Assembly (NCBI GenBank): GCA_020430005.1
Contig: JAGQKQ010000031.1
Span: 1 to 12,936, forward strand
DNA: 12,936 bases
Reading direction: 5' to 3'
Origin: Candidatus Omnitrophota bacterium
Lineage (GTDB): Bacteria; Omnitrophota; Gorgyraeia; Zapsychrales; Zapsychraceae
Positions 1-7,883 of this stretch are shown here, piece by piece. Numbering within the stretch: position 1 is the first letter of the stretch; the number at the start of each line of letters is the position of its first letter. Made by a program: the position numbers and the translations under genes. The notes under the pieces were generated by a model that was not told where the DNA came from, searched no databases, and saw only the letters and a list, made by a program, of their open reading frames with translations.

Positions 1-589
1 CAAGTCCTAGCGTTGGGAGAAAGTTCATCCCGCCTCCGAAAGACCCTAAAGGGAGACCAAAGAGTAAGAGATATAAAGGTTTTTTATCTTCCGGACGGCT
101 TTTAAAAAAATGAATCCCGAGGATCACGGTTGTTATGCTAAATACAAACATCCAGGATCCAAAAGAAGCCGGGTAAATAACAGGGCTTCCGATTGGCCAG
201 TAAAATGAATTGAAGAAAAGGCGAGCCCCTTCCGGACTTGTCATTTTACCCATTAAAGTAAGGATGGCAAAAATAATAGCTTGTCCGTAAACAAACGGAA
301 GGAGGATTTTTGTGATTTTATATCCGGTCATCGGGATGAGGGAATGAAAAAGAAAAACGGGAATAAAAAGAACAGCGCAGTAAGTTCCTGTCCAAACGCG
401 TAAGGCGATATCGGGATTCTGGGTCGTTGAAAACCAGAAGGCTCCGGCGCCCCAAATAAGTACCGCAATATTCATGGCGGAATGCAGCCGGGCTTCCGGA
501 GTTTTGCCCTTTACAAGAACAGCAATAGTCATCGGAAGCATAATTAGAATCAACATTAGACTGGATATGGCAAAAGGATTAAGCTGCAT
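1..589 (-). CDS. Third tandem 7TM sensor histidine kinase, N-terminal part only (runs off left edge)
   Basis: An open frame of 196 codons starts at ATG 589-587 and continues past the window edge without a stop. The protein is hydrophobic, with about six membrane segments, and is clearly paralogous to the two kinases upstream: it shares the WGAGAF segment (about residues 47-52), the GQAIIFAIL segment (about 107), a basic loop RPEDKK (about 169) and the FGGGMNFLP turn (about 185). This matches the N-terminal 7TM sensing region of HisKA_7TM kinases. Its start overlaps the end of the preceding kinase by 11 bp, and an AAGGAA ribosome site (597-602, reverse strand) lies inside that gene, so translation is probably coupled. 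The kinase half is outside the window, so whether it keeps the phospho-accepting histidine is unknown. Family assignment is firm; activity cannot be judged. Confidence 0.85.
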   Translation of the reverse strand, partial: MQLNPFAISSLMLILIMLPMTIAVLVKGKTPEARLHSAMNIAVLIWGAGAFWFSTTQNPDIALRVWTGTYCAVLFIPVFLFHSLIPMTGYKITKILLPFVYGQAIIFAILTLMGKMTSPEGARLFFNSFYWPIGSPVIYPASFGSWMFVFSITTVILGIHFFKSRPEDKKPLYLLLFGLPLGSFGGGMNFLPTLGL

Positions 590-2249
590 TTTTGTTTTCC
601 TTATTGGTATCTATAGGTAGCCAAACGGTAAATGTGCTGCCTTTATTGAGTTCGCTTTCAACCGTAATATTGCCGCCATGTTCCGTTATGATACGATGGG
701 CGATAGATAATCCTAAGCCGGTTTTCCGTTCGCCGGGGCTATAAAACGGGTCAAAAATATGTTTCAAATTGTCCTCCGGGATGCCATGACCAGTGTCTTC
801 AATACTGATTGTGAAGAAATTTATTTTTTTAGGCTTATCGCTTTTTTCGGAATCAAATTCTTTTTTTATGCTTGTAGAAATGGTCAAGGTCCCGTTATCT
901 TCCATGGCATCAATGGCGTTTATGACAATGTTGTAAATCGCCTGTTGGAATTGTTCCGCGTCTAATGCCAAATCCAAATCTTTGGGATGATTGAAGGATG
1001 TCTGAACAACCAGGCTTTTTTCGTTCACCCGGTGATTGAGAATTTTCAGGATACCCTGTATCATATCTTCCGCGTCAACTTTTGTCCTGTCAATTTGTGA
1101 AGAAGTGGAAAATTTACTAAGACCGGATAATAATTCATTAATGCGGTCGACTTGACGTTCAATAACATCGCATGATTTTAAAAGAAATTCTTTGTCTTGA
1201 GTCTTTTCCGGAATTAATAATCCACGGGTTTTGATTGATGTCAATGGGTTACGCATTTCGTAAATGATCCCGCGGGTAATTGTGGAGACCATTTTAAATT
1301 TTTCTGAGCGAACAAGTTCCTCTTCTATGAGTTGTTTTTGGCGTTCCACTTCCTTGCGATAACCTTGAAAGATTGTGGCATCAATAAATTGTTCAATACG
1401 AAGGCGCATGGGCGCGTAAATAAGACCTAAAATTAGGGCGGCTAAAAGACCGGAGAAGATGGTTTGGCTTCCAACGAGACTTTCAATGATAGGGCGGCAG
1501 AGCATGATGGTCATAAAATATAAGCCGCAAATGGTTATAATGAGCAGAAAGTAAGCAAGCCCTTTTCGTAGAACATAGGTAATATCGAATAATTGATGTT
1601 GCAGAATCGCGTAGCCTACCAATAATGAATAAAATGGAACAAGGCAGTTGCCGTAAGGATAAACATCGATGCCGATACCGTAAAAAAAGTTTGTCGCACC
1701 TCCGCCGAAGCCGACAGGTATGGCAATAACCAGAAAAATGAGTTGACGTTTTTTATCCGGGTGACTAATGATGTAATGCCACAGCAGGATTGTGTGGGTA
1801 ATGCCGACGATAGTTATCCAAATTAGAAAAGCGTATAGATAATAGGGGCTTCCTTTAAACCAGTAGTGTGAGTTGCTGATAATCTGAAACTGTTCTGTCA
1901 TCTCCCCGCGAATGCTGATGATACAAAAGAAAATGGCCTGAAGATAGATCGGAGGAAGAATGTATTTGGTGTATTTGTTGTTTGACATTAATAAAAAACA
2001 ATGCGCGCTGAAAACAGAAATAAAAAGAACCGGACAAAATATAAAGCGAAAGGCATTTGCGGAGAATTCGGGAGAAGTGGAGATTCCCAAAACAAAAGCA
2101 CCGGCGCCCCATAGGGCAACGGCCAGGCAGTGCAGGCCGAAATACTTGACGGCTTTAGTCCCCTTTGATAAAAGCAGAAAAGCGAGGGGGAAAAAGGTAA
2201 CGGCCGTAAAAAAACTGGAAACTGAAAAAAGATTTATAGGATTAAGCAT
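579..2249 (-). CDS. Membrane sensor histidine kinase (7TM N-terminus) with Tyr in place of the H-box His
   Basis: The 556-aa protein has about seven membrane segments in residues 8-218, including a GFGGGATNF turn (181-189), two more at about 229-250 and 263-280, a short charged coiled coil (298-318), a HisKA dimerisation region (315-385) and a HATPase_c domain (430-546). The ATP-binding boxes look intact: N box with N444, G1 DTGHG (485-489), F box FDPFY (499-503) and G2 GLGLS (511-515). The H box reads IIYEMRNPLTSIK, with Y330 where the family has the phosphorylated His (the usual text is HEIRNPL). It may therefore bind ATP but cannot autophosphorylate at the standard site. The signal sensed is unknown and no response regulator is in view. 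It overlaps the upstream paralogue by 8 bp and the downstream one by 11 bp, indicating one mRNA. No Shine-Dalgarno sequence precedes ATG 2249, which fits translational coupling. Confidence 0.93.
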   Translation of the reverse strand: MLNPINLFSVSSFFTAVTFFPLAFLLLSKGTKAVKYFGLHCLAVALWGAGAFVLGISTSPEFSANAFRFIFCPVLFISVFSAHCFLLMSNNKYTKYILPPIYLQAIFFCIISIRGEMTEQFQIISNSHYWFKGSPYYLYAFLIWITIVGITHTILLWHYIISHPDKKRQLIFLVIAIPVGFGGGATNFFYGIGIDVYPYGNCLVPFYSLLVGYAILQHQLFDITYVLRKGLAYFLLIITICGLYFMTIMLCRPIIESLVGSQTIFSGLLAALILGLIYAPMRLRIEQFIDATIFQGYRKEVERQKQLIEEELVRSEKFKMVSTITRGIIYEMRNPLTSIKTRGLLIPEKTQDKEFLLKSCDVIERQVDRINELLSGLSKFSTSSQIDRTKVDAEDMIQGILKILNHRVNEKSLVVQTSFNHPKDLDLALDAEQFQQAIYNIVINAIDAMEDNGTLTISTSIKKEFDSEKSDKPKKINFFTISIEDTGHGIPEDNLKHIFDPFYSPGERKTGLGLSIAHRIITEHGGNITVESELNKGSTFTVWLPIDTNKENKNAA

Positions 2250-3906
2250 TTTGTATTTTCTGCTGTTTCAGGGTTAAAGGAATATAAAGTGAGAAAATTG
2301 TTCCTTCTGTTGAACTTTTCACATCAATAGCGCCGTTATGTTCTTTGATAATACGGTGCGCGATAGAAAGGCTGAGGTCGGCGTCTTTTTCTTTTTCATT
2401 ATAAAAGGGATCAAAAATATGGGAAAGCTCTTCTTTCTTTATTTCTTTACCGGTATCCGTAATTTCCAGACAAAAAAAATGGTTTGTAGATTCTTTAAGA
2501 TCAATCGCGTATTTCTCCTTTATTTCCGTATTCAGTTTTAATGTTCCTCCCACAGGCATAGCATGGATAGAATGATTGATAATGTTATAAAGGGCTTGGC
2601 GAAATTGAACAGGGTCAATGCGTAAAAATATAGTCTCTTTTGTGAGAAATTCTTTCGTTACTTTAATACCGTTATTAATACATTCTTGATCCAGAATGGT
2701 GATGACTTCATCAATGATTTCATACACATTGTGTTGTTCCATTTTAGGGGCTGACGGATTTGAAAACTTCAGAAGTTGATGAAGGAGTTGGTTGACTTTT
2801 TCCACCTGCTCATCAATATTCTTGGCCGATTGTTCAATAAATTCGGTATTATTTAAGCGTTGCAGGATCAGCAGGCTGCGTGTTTTGATGGCCGTCAAGG
2901 GATTGCGCACCTGATAGACCACATTGCGCATAATTTCCGCGGCCATTTTAAATTTTTCGGAGCGGATAAGCTCATGTTCCATCATTTCATTTTGTCTTTT
3001 GATTTCTTCGTTATATTTCCGGAAAAGGGTGGCATCCACAATGTATTCGATTTTTAAACGCATCGGGCCGTACAGAAAAGTTAAGAAAACAGCGGAAATG
3101 ACCGCTGGAAAAATAGAATAGTTTTCAGCTCCAAAGAGTGTTTTAACGAACGGTTCACACACAAGGAATGTGAAAAAATAAAGGGCACTGATGAGAAAAA
3201 TAAGACAGGCGTAAACAGCTCCTTTACGCAGAACGAAAGAGATATCCATAAATTGATACTGCAAAACAACATAAGCAATCATGATGGAATAAATCGGAAT
3301 GAGGAAATTTCCCCAGGGATAAATATTAATTCCAAACCCGGGAAGAAAGTTCATCGTTCCGCCAACAAATCCAATAATAGAAGATATTGTAAGAATAAAG
3401 AGCTGCTTTTTTTGTTCGGGATGAGATTTTAAATAATACCAGAAAAGGAAGATGTGGGCGACGGCCGTAATAATTTCCCAGATAAAGAAAGACGCGTACA
3501 TGGGAGCTCTAGAATCAATCCAATATATGCCGAATTTTAAACTTACTTCGTTCGCTAATTGGCCTGTAATGGATAAAACCGCAAAGAATATGGCCTGTGC
3601 ATAACAAAGGCCCAGGATTGTTTTCTTATAACGGAGATTCATCATTTCCACGGCGCAATGCATAATGGATACAGGGATAAACAAAGGAAAAATGTAGGCC
3701 CATTTCCAAAGGGCGAATCCCGCGATTTTATTTTGCTCAATGCCGATCAGAAAAGAACCAATTCCCCAGCCAGCCACACAAAAATAGTGAAATCCCAATA
3801 GTTTGGTTGTTTTAGACTGGCCTTTTAAGAAGACAAAAACAAAGAGAGGAAGAAACGTAATGGCCGTCAGAATGCCGGATATAGCATATGGCGTTAAATG
3901 GATCAT
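2242..3906 (-). CDS. Degenerate 7TM sensor kinase, probable pseudokinase
   Basis: This 554-aa paralogue of the next gene has the same layout: about nine membrane segments up to residue 281 (GFVGGTMNFLPG turn at 179-190), a coiled coil (298-320), a HisKA helix pair (316-385) and a HATPase-like domain (430-545). Four signature positions are altered. The H box reads VVYQVRNPLTAIK, with Y331 for His. The N box is NIINHSIHAM, with H445 for the metal-binding Asn. G1 is DTGKE, with E488 for Gly. G2 is DLSLS (510-514), with both glycines lost. The F box FDPFY (499-503) and the overall length are kept, so the gene is not decayed by frameshift. Membrane sensing and dimerisation are probably retained while ATP binding and phosphotransfer are doubtful. 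It is first in the three-kinase array, 140 bp after murB, and has no visible ribosome site. Loss of kinase function is inferred from motifs only. Confidence 0.9.
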   Translation of the reverse strand: MIHLTPYAISGILTAITFLPLFVFVFLKGQSKTTKLLGFHYFCVAGWGIGSFLIGIEQNKIAGFALWKWAYIFPLFIPVSIMHCAVEMMNLRYKKTILGLCYAQAIFFAVLSITGQLANEVSLKFGIYWIDSRAPMYASFFIWEIITAVAHIFLFWYYLKSHPEQKKQLFILTISSIIGFVGGTMNFLPGFGINIYPWGNFLIPIYSIMIAYVVLQYQFMDISFVLRKGAVYACLIFLISALYFFTFLVCEPFVKTLFGAENYSIFPAVISAVFLTFLYGPMRLKIEYIVDATLFRKYNEEIKRQNEMMEHELIRSEKFKMAAEIMRNVVYQVRNPLTAIKTRSLLILQRLNNTEFIEQSAKNIDEQVEKVNQLLHQLLKFSNPSAPKMEQHNVYEIIDEVITILDQECINNGIKVTKEFLTKETIFLRIDPVQFRQALYNIINHSIHAMPVGGTLKLNTEIKEKYAIDLKESTNHFFCLEITDTGKEIKKEELSHIFDPFYNEKEKDADLSLSIAHRIIKEHNGAIDVKSSTEGTIFSLYIPLTLKQQKIQNA

Positions 3907-4046
3907 AGACTGACAGTTTTCGCTAGTAACTAATATTAATAATAAATATGAATACTACATTAAGACTAGCATATTTAGAAAATAATGAGAAGTGAGGAGT
4001 TGATTATTTATATAACTTGCCTTATTGAAAAAATGGGTTAAGTATT
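3907..4046. other. AT-rich gap between murB and the kinase array
   Basis: No gene is seen in these 140 bp. The sequence is very AT-rich and holds a 6-bp inverted repeat, GCTAGT (3922-3927) and ACTAGC (3965-3970), with 37 bp between. It is the likely promoter region of the minus-strand kinase array, but I cannot pick a convincing -35/-10 pair. No strong terminator follows murB, so read-through into the kinases is possible. Confidence 0.4.
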
Positions 4047-5018
4047 TTACCAGATGACAGTATTGTGTTCATCGGTGGATTTGTTTTTGAAAGGGCCGAC
4101 AAAGCGAACCTCCCGTACAAGGTCCAGATCAAACTTGTTTTTGACAATGTCCTGCATTTTTTTTGAAAGATTCAGAACATCCTCAGCGGTACAGTTCTCG
4201 GACTTAATAATGATGTTGGCGTGTTTGGGAAAGATTTTTGCGCCGCCTTCCTGCAGGGCTTTTCCACCAGCTTCTTCCAGAAACCAGCCCGCTGCCTGGC
4301 GCTTGCCAGCCTTGGATGTCGGTTCAATGTTACGGAAGAAACTGCCGGCACAGGGATATTGCTTCAAATCAGGATGCTTTTCTTTACGGATGGCCAGAAT
4401 ATCCTGACGCTCTTTTTGAAGTTCATCTATAGAGCCTGAAGACATGCTTAGCTGGACACTAACCACAATATCGGAGGTTTCTTTTAAATGAGAATGTCGG
4501 TACGCGAAACCTAATTGATCTGGTGTAACGGTTTTGATTTGTCCGGCTTTATCGATAAGGGTAACGCTTTTGACAATGTCCCCAACTTGTTGACCGAAAG
4601 CCCCGGCGTTTCCTGCAACCGCTCCACCAACCGTTCCTGGGATTCCGCTGCAATAATTAATTCCTTGAAGTCCATTTTCGGCGGCATAGATAACCAAGTC
4701 ATCCAGAATTGTGCTGCCGGAGACCATTAATGTGGTATTATTCCTTTCAATAATTGGAGAGTCGCTTAAGTAACGGATAACATAACACTCTAAGCCCTGG
4801 TCGGAAACAACCAGATTGGACCCTCCCCCAATCAGAATAAATTTCTTGTGATGTTGAATTAAAAGTTTAACAATCGTTATTAATTCTTCGGGGGTTTGGC
4901 ATTTTAAGAGAGCCTGGCATTGACCTCCCAAACGAAATGTTGTGTAGTCGGAAAGAAGGGCGGAAGGAACAATATCAATATTCGATTCCAGCAAAAATTC
5001 CGGGAGTGTTGAATTCAT
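4047..5018 (-). CDS. murB: UDP-N-acetylenolpyruvoylglucosamine reductase (MurB)
   Basis: This cytoplasmic FAD enzyme reduces UDP-GlcNAc-enolpyruvate to UDP-MurNAc with NADPH, the second committed step of peptidoglycan synthesis. Its 323 aa are in the usual range. Visible motifs are TTFRLGG near residue 27, LIGGGSNLVVSD (FAD binding) near 62, the long GIPGTVGGAVAGNAGAFG stretch near 125-142, the YRHS motif near 170, CAGSFFRN near 223 with the proton-donating Ser, and a C-terminal LVREVRFVG with the conserved Glu. It starts at ATG 5018, 3 bp after the stop of the MoaE-MoeB-rhodanese gene, with no Shine-Dalgarno sequence, so it is probably translated by coupling. Placing murB in a cofactor operon rather than the mur/fts cluster is unusual but does not change the call. 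Confidence 0.96.
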   Translation of the reverse strand: MNSTLPEFLLESNIDIVPSALLSDYTTFRLGGQCQALLKCQTPEELITIVKLLIQHHKKFILIGGGSNLVVSDQGLECYVIRYLSDSPIIERNNTTLMVSGSTILDDLVIYAAENGLQGINYCSGIPGTVGGAVAGNAGAFGQQVGDIVKSVTLIDKAGQIKTVTPDQLGFAYRHSHLKETSDIVVSVQLSMSSGSIDELQKERQDILAIRKEKHPDLKQYPCAGSFFRNIEPTSKAGKRQAAGWFLEEAGGKALQEGGAKIFPKHANIIIKSENCTAEDVLNLSKKMQDIVKNKFDLDLVREVRFVGPFKNKSTDEHNTVIW

Positions 5019-5019
5019 A

Positions 5020-5034
5020 ATTTAAGATTTAAAG
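5020..5034. repeat. Short AT-rich repeat word at the fusion stop / murB start
   Basis: TAAGATTTAA (plus strand 5023-5032) overlaps the stop codon of the fusion gene. The same 10-mer occurs at 12639-12648 over the stop of the SDR gene. It may be a minimal copy of the TAAGATN heptad family; a match this short and AT-rich could be chance. Confidence 0.3.
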
Positions 5035-6548
5035 TATTGTTGGATGGCATCGACGCCATTTTCCAAAGAATATGTGTTTGTAATGCCTTCTTGATGAAGT
5101 TCCTCCGTGGCTGCTAGGCTTCGTATGCCTTTTGCACAGAACAGTAAGTATTTTTTGTCCGGTTCAAACGAAAAGGATTGATTCTTGCGTTTGCTGAAGG
5201 GCCAATGGACATGGGTCAGTTGATTTACCGGAGCAAATGTTCGCTCAAAGGATTCCCGAAGATCAATAAACGTAAAAGTATCGAGTTCCGTTTTGGCAAT
5301 GGATTCAATATTAATCGAAATGTTTGATAGGCGGTGGTAATGATCGGGAATAATTTTTGTAATTTTCGGATGATCGCTGCAGAGCGGACATCGCGTTTCA
5401 CGCGTCTGTTGAAGTTTTTGTGTTTCAAACGTATCCAGATTCATCAGTAGGGTGTGTTGAGTCAAGGCACTCTTTTTGTTTAAAATGAGTTTGATAATTT
5501 CATGGGCCTGAAGGTATCCGAATGTGCCCGGTAAGGTGCCAATGACACCCGCTTCCGTACAAGTACCAACACAACCCGGTTTAGGAATTTCCGGCCACAA
5601 ACAACGCAGGCACCCGGATGCTTCCGGAAGGAAGGTGCGGATTTGACCTTCATGTTGGTAAATGCTTGCTTGCACCAGTGGTTTTTGGTTTAAAACGCAT
5701 GAATCGTTCAACAAAAATTTTGTCACAAAATTGTCCGTGCAATCACAAATAATCTCATAATCGTTGATAAGATTTTCAACATTGCCGGCATCCAGCCGTT
5801 CTGGATGTTTTATAATCTTGATATAGGGGTTTAGAGCCTGCAAGCGGCTTGCCGCCAAATCGATTTTCGGTTTGCCAACGTCGGAAACAGTGTAGAGATG
5901 TTGTCGATGCAAATTGCTAATATCTAATTTGTCATATTCGCAAATCCCGATGTGTCCGACCCCGGCTCCGGCTAAAGCCATTAAAGCGGAGCTGCCTAAT
6001 CCACCGGCACCGACAACCAGTACACGGGCATCTTTTAGTTTTTTTTGTCCGGACAGACCAATGTCGGTCAGAATGGTTTGACGGCTGTAAAATTCATCTT
6101 CTTTGGAATGAGCCGTTGTTTGTTCGGTATTTTGTGCGCAGTTAACCCAGATGGAATCCCCTTCGCGATAAAATTCTTTTTTCCAAATAGGAAGCCGGGA
6201 TTTAATTTCATCGATAATATAACGGCAGGCTTTAAAGGCGGCATCGCGATGAGAAGCGGTCACACCAACCCAAACAGCCATATCCGAAATATTTAATTTT
6301 CCAATACGATGGACACAGCGGACATTTGTGATGTCAAACTGTTCTCGGGCTTCGTTAAAAATTGTTTCAGCTTCTGAGACACAAAGCTCTTCCAGAGCTT
6401 CATATTCCAGATATTCGACGGAACGGTCTTGATGATGATTACGTACCCAGCCTTCAAAAGACGCATAGGCGCCGCAGGAATCGTCACGAAGTTCCTCACG
6501 GAGACGTTGGGTATCAATAGAGGTTGTTGTTAGCGAAAACTTTTTCAT
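5022..6548 (-). CDS. Three-domain fusion: MoaE + MoeB/ThiF-type E1 + rhodanese
   Basis: The 508-aa cytoplasmic protein joins three activities of molybdopterin synthesis. Residues 1-137 are MoaE, the large subunit of molybdopterin synthase, with FEGWVRNHH (31-39), SHRDAAF (99-105) and DEIKSRLPIWKKE (113-125), where K116 and K123 match the catalytic lysines. Residues about 152-392 are a MoeB/ThiF adenylyltransferase, with the YSRQ entry (154), ATP loop GAGGLGS (180-186), CDCTDNF (268-274), zinc pairs C313/C316 and C387/C390, and GTCTEAGVIG with C330. Residues about 400-508 are a rhodanese, with active Cys471 in CAKGIRS. MoeB plus rhodanese resembles eukaryotic MOCS3 and bacterial MoeZ; the added N-terminal MoaE is uncommon. 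The substrate is presumably the C-terminal Gly-Gly of a MoaD, not found here. It lies 40 bp after the ferredoxin and 3 bp before murB. No strong ribosome site precedes ATG 6548. Domain calls are firm; role in Moco rather than thiamine rests on MoaE. Confidence 0.94.
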   Translation of the reverse strand: MKKFSLTTTSIDTQRLREELRDDSCGAYASFEGWVRNHHQDRSVEYLEYEALEELCVSEAETIFNEAREQFDITNVRCVHRIGKLNISDMAVWVGVTASHRDAAFKACRYIIDEIKSRLPIWKKEFYREGDSIWVNCAQNTEQTTAHSKEDEFYSRQTILTDIGLSGQKKLKDARVLVVGAGGLGSSALMALAGAGVGHIGICEYDKLDISNLHRQHLYTVSDVGKPKIDLAASRLQALNPYIKIIKHPERLDAGNVENLINDYEIICDCTDNFVTKFLLNDSCVLNQKPLVQASIYQHEGQIRTFLPEASGCLRCLWPEIPKPGCVGTCTEAGVIGTLPGTFGYLQAHEIIKLILNKKSALTQHTLLMNLDTFETQKLQQTRETRCPLCSDHPKITKIIPDHYHRLSNISINIESIAKTELDTFTFIDLRESFERTFAPVNQLTHVHWPFSKRKNQSFSFEPDKKYLLFCAKGIRSLAATEELHQEGITNTYSLENGVDAIQQYFKS

Positions 6549-6565
6549 TGTGATTGACTTCAGTG

Positions 6566-6584
6566 TTAGCGAGCAACGAGCGAC
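6566..6584. repeat. Heptad word CGAGCAA/CGAGCGA between ferredoxin and fusion
   Basis: Two 7-bp units, CGAGCAA (6570-6576) and CGAGCGA (6577-6583), lie between the ferredoxin stop and the fusion start. The 15-mer 6570-6584 matches the reverse complement of 11175-11189 at 14 of 15 positions, in a gap 4.6 kb away. It is a likely member of the short-unit intergenic repeats of this window. Confidence 0.55.
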
Positions 6585-6588
6585 ATTT

Positions 6589-6843
6589 TTAATACGTCAC
6601 TTTTACCGTGCCGCCGTTGATGCGGCATTGACAACTCAAGCGGTTGTTTTGATCCATGCCTAAATCATTCTCTTCGTCATTGAGTTCGTTCAGATTTTCC
6701 GCGCCTTCGATGATTTCAATCTGACATGTTCCACAAACACCGGAGTTACAACTGAACGGAATACCGGCATTTTCACAGACTTCGGCGATTTGTTCACCAT
6801 CGGGAATTTCAAATTCGTCATTATCTATAATTAATTTTGCCAT
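6589..6843 (-). CDS. Plant-type 2Fe-2S ferredoxin
   Basis: This 84-aa soluble beta-grasp ferredoxin carries one-electron equivalents in the cytoplasm. The cluster motif is CNSGVCGTC, giving C32-x4-C37-x2-C40, with the fourth ligand at C71 in RLSCQC. The length fits a minimal single-domain ferredoxin with no reductase domain. It starts 11 bp after the stop of ispH and is followed 40 bp later by the MoaE-MoeB-rhodanese gene. IspH and the divergent IspG are 4Fe-4S enzymes that need electrons from a ferredoxin or flavodoxin, so it is a good candidate donor; that partner is inferred from position only. The start ATG 6843 has no clear ribosome site, so coupling to ispH is likely. The adjacent molybdenum-cofactor gene offers an alternative link to a molybdoenzyme elsewhere. 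Confidence 0.93.
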   Translation of the reverse strand: MAKLIIDNDEFEIPDGEQIAEVCENAGIPFSCNSGVCGTCQIEIIEGAENLNELNDEENDLGMDQNNRLSCQCRINGGTVKVTY

Positions 6844-6854
6844 GGGCCGTTGTT

Positions 6855-7790
6855 TTACTTTAATGTGTTTTCAATTTCGGGAAGGGCGAACACAATATTT
6901 TTTTCAGGGTTTTCAAAATTGTGAACGATCGCGTTAGGATAATGCTCTTGTATATATTCTACAAGTTCATCGACGATAATACGGGGAACAGAAGCGCCGG
7001 AACTGATGCCGACTTTTTGTTTACCTTTGAGAAGGTTGATGTCTAATTCCCCGACTGTATCAATGATGTAGCTTTCACATCCCGCTTTTTCACCGGTTTC
7101 CCGTAAACGGTTACTGTTGGAACTGTTGGGTGATCCGCAGATAATAATAATATCGCACATGCGCGCCAATTCTTTAACCGCATCCTGACGGTTCTGGGTG
7201 GCGTAACACAAGTCAGAACGGGGAGGAGACTGCAAGTTTGGAAATTTTTGTTTCAGTTTTTCAATCATCGCCGTTGTGTCATCGACTGATAATGTTGTTT
7301 GTGTAATAAAAGCAACCTCGGCTTGCGGGTCGATATTTAAGTTATCAATGTCTTCTTCGTCTTCCACAATATGAAGAAGTTCGGGCTCAACGTATCCGGA
7401 TGTTCCGATCAACTCTTGATGCCCGCGATGTCCGATGAGAACCGTTTCATGTTTTTTCTGAGAGAACTTTACGGCTTCGTTATGCACCTTGGTAACCAAA
7501 GGGCATGTGGCATCCACAAATTTCAGCTGTCGTTTTCTGGCATTCTCTACTACTTGAGGCGGCACACCATGCGCGCTGAAAATAATGCGGGAGCCTTCGG
7601 GAACCTCATTAACATCTTCGACAAAGATAACGCCTTTTTTACGGAATTCATTGACTACGTAAGTGTTATGAACAATTTCATGATACACATACAAAGGGGC
7701 CCCGTATTTGGCCAGAGCCTGGTCAACAATGTCAATAGCAAACGAAACGCCGGCGCAGAATCCTTGTGTTTTGGCTAAATAAATATCCAT
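6855..7790 (-). CDS. ispH: 4-hydroxy-3-methylbut-2-enyl diphosphate reductase (IspH)
   Basis: This is the last enzyme of the MEP pathway: a cytoplasmic 4Fe-4S protein that reductively dehydrates HMBPP to IPP and DMAPP. The 311-aa protein has the three cluster cysteines at C12 (GFCAGV), C96 (DATCPLV) and C195 (DLCYATQNRQ), substrate histidines H41, H74 and H124, the proton donor E126, and the SPNSSNSNRL and GISSGASVP loops. Length and motifs are of the proteobacterial type. It is first in the probable operon ispH-fdx-fusion-murB and head to head with ispG across 363 bp. The start ATG 7790 gives the standard N-terminus before the C12 motif; no Shine-Dalgarno sequence is visible. Its upstream region holds repeat hairpins that could affect the promoter or leader. 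Confidence 0.97.
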   Translation of the reverse strand: MDIYLAKTQGFCAGVSFAIDIVDQALAKYGAPLYVYHEIVHNTYVVNEFRKKGVIFVEDVNEVPEGSRIIFSAHGVPPQVVENARKRQLKFVDATCPLVTKVHNEAVKFSQKKHETVLIGHRGHQELIGTSGYVEPELLHIVEDEEDIDNLNIDPQAEVAFITQTTLSVDDTTAMIEKLKQKFPNLQSPPRSDLCYATQNRQDAVKELARMCDIIIICGSPNSSNSNRLRETGEKAGCESYIIDTVGELDINLLKGKQKVGISSGASVPRIIVDELVEYIQEHYPNAIVHNFENPEKNIVFALPEIENTLK

Positions 7791-7800
7791 TATTCTAGGT

Positions 7801-7837
7801 GTAAGTTATAAGAAATAAGATCTAAGATAACTTATAC
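7801..7837. repeat. Heptad hairpin A1 (TAAGATN word)
   Basis: TAAGTTAT (7802-7809) and ATAACTTA (7827-7834) are a perfect 8-bp inverted repeat around a 17-nt loop. Within it, TAAG recurs every seven bases, for example TAAGATC at 7816 and TAAGATA at 7823. It lies 10 bp upstream of the ispH start, so it would fall in the ispH leader or promoter. Confidence 0.6.
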
Positions 7838-7883
7838 TCCTTTCATCCAGAATTTATCGGTTGAATTCTAATCATATCGTCTC

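Noticed and set aside
1960..2277. 105-codon plus-strand open frame
   Set aside because: It is antisense to the N-terminal membrane region of the second kinase and spans the kinase junction; basic, low-complexity translation.
2242..2589. First kinase as a frameshifted pseudogene
   Set aside because: The frame is open over 554 codons and aligns end to end with its paralogue; the changes are substitutions, so it is called a degenerate but intact gene.
4054..4407. 117-codon plus-strand open frame
   Set aside because: It is a shadow of murB, which has full family motifs on the other strand.
6589..6843. Small beta-grasp gene as MoaD for the adjacent fusion
   Set aside because: It has the CX4CX2C ferredoxin cluster motif and ends in KVTY, not the Gly-Gly tail required of MoaD.
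7371..7778. 135-codon plus-strand open frame
   Set aside because: It is antisense to ispH, whose catalytic residues and family length are clear; no ribosome site and no recognisable protein.
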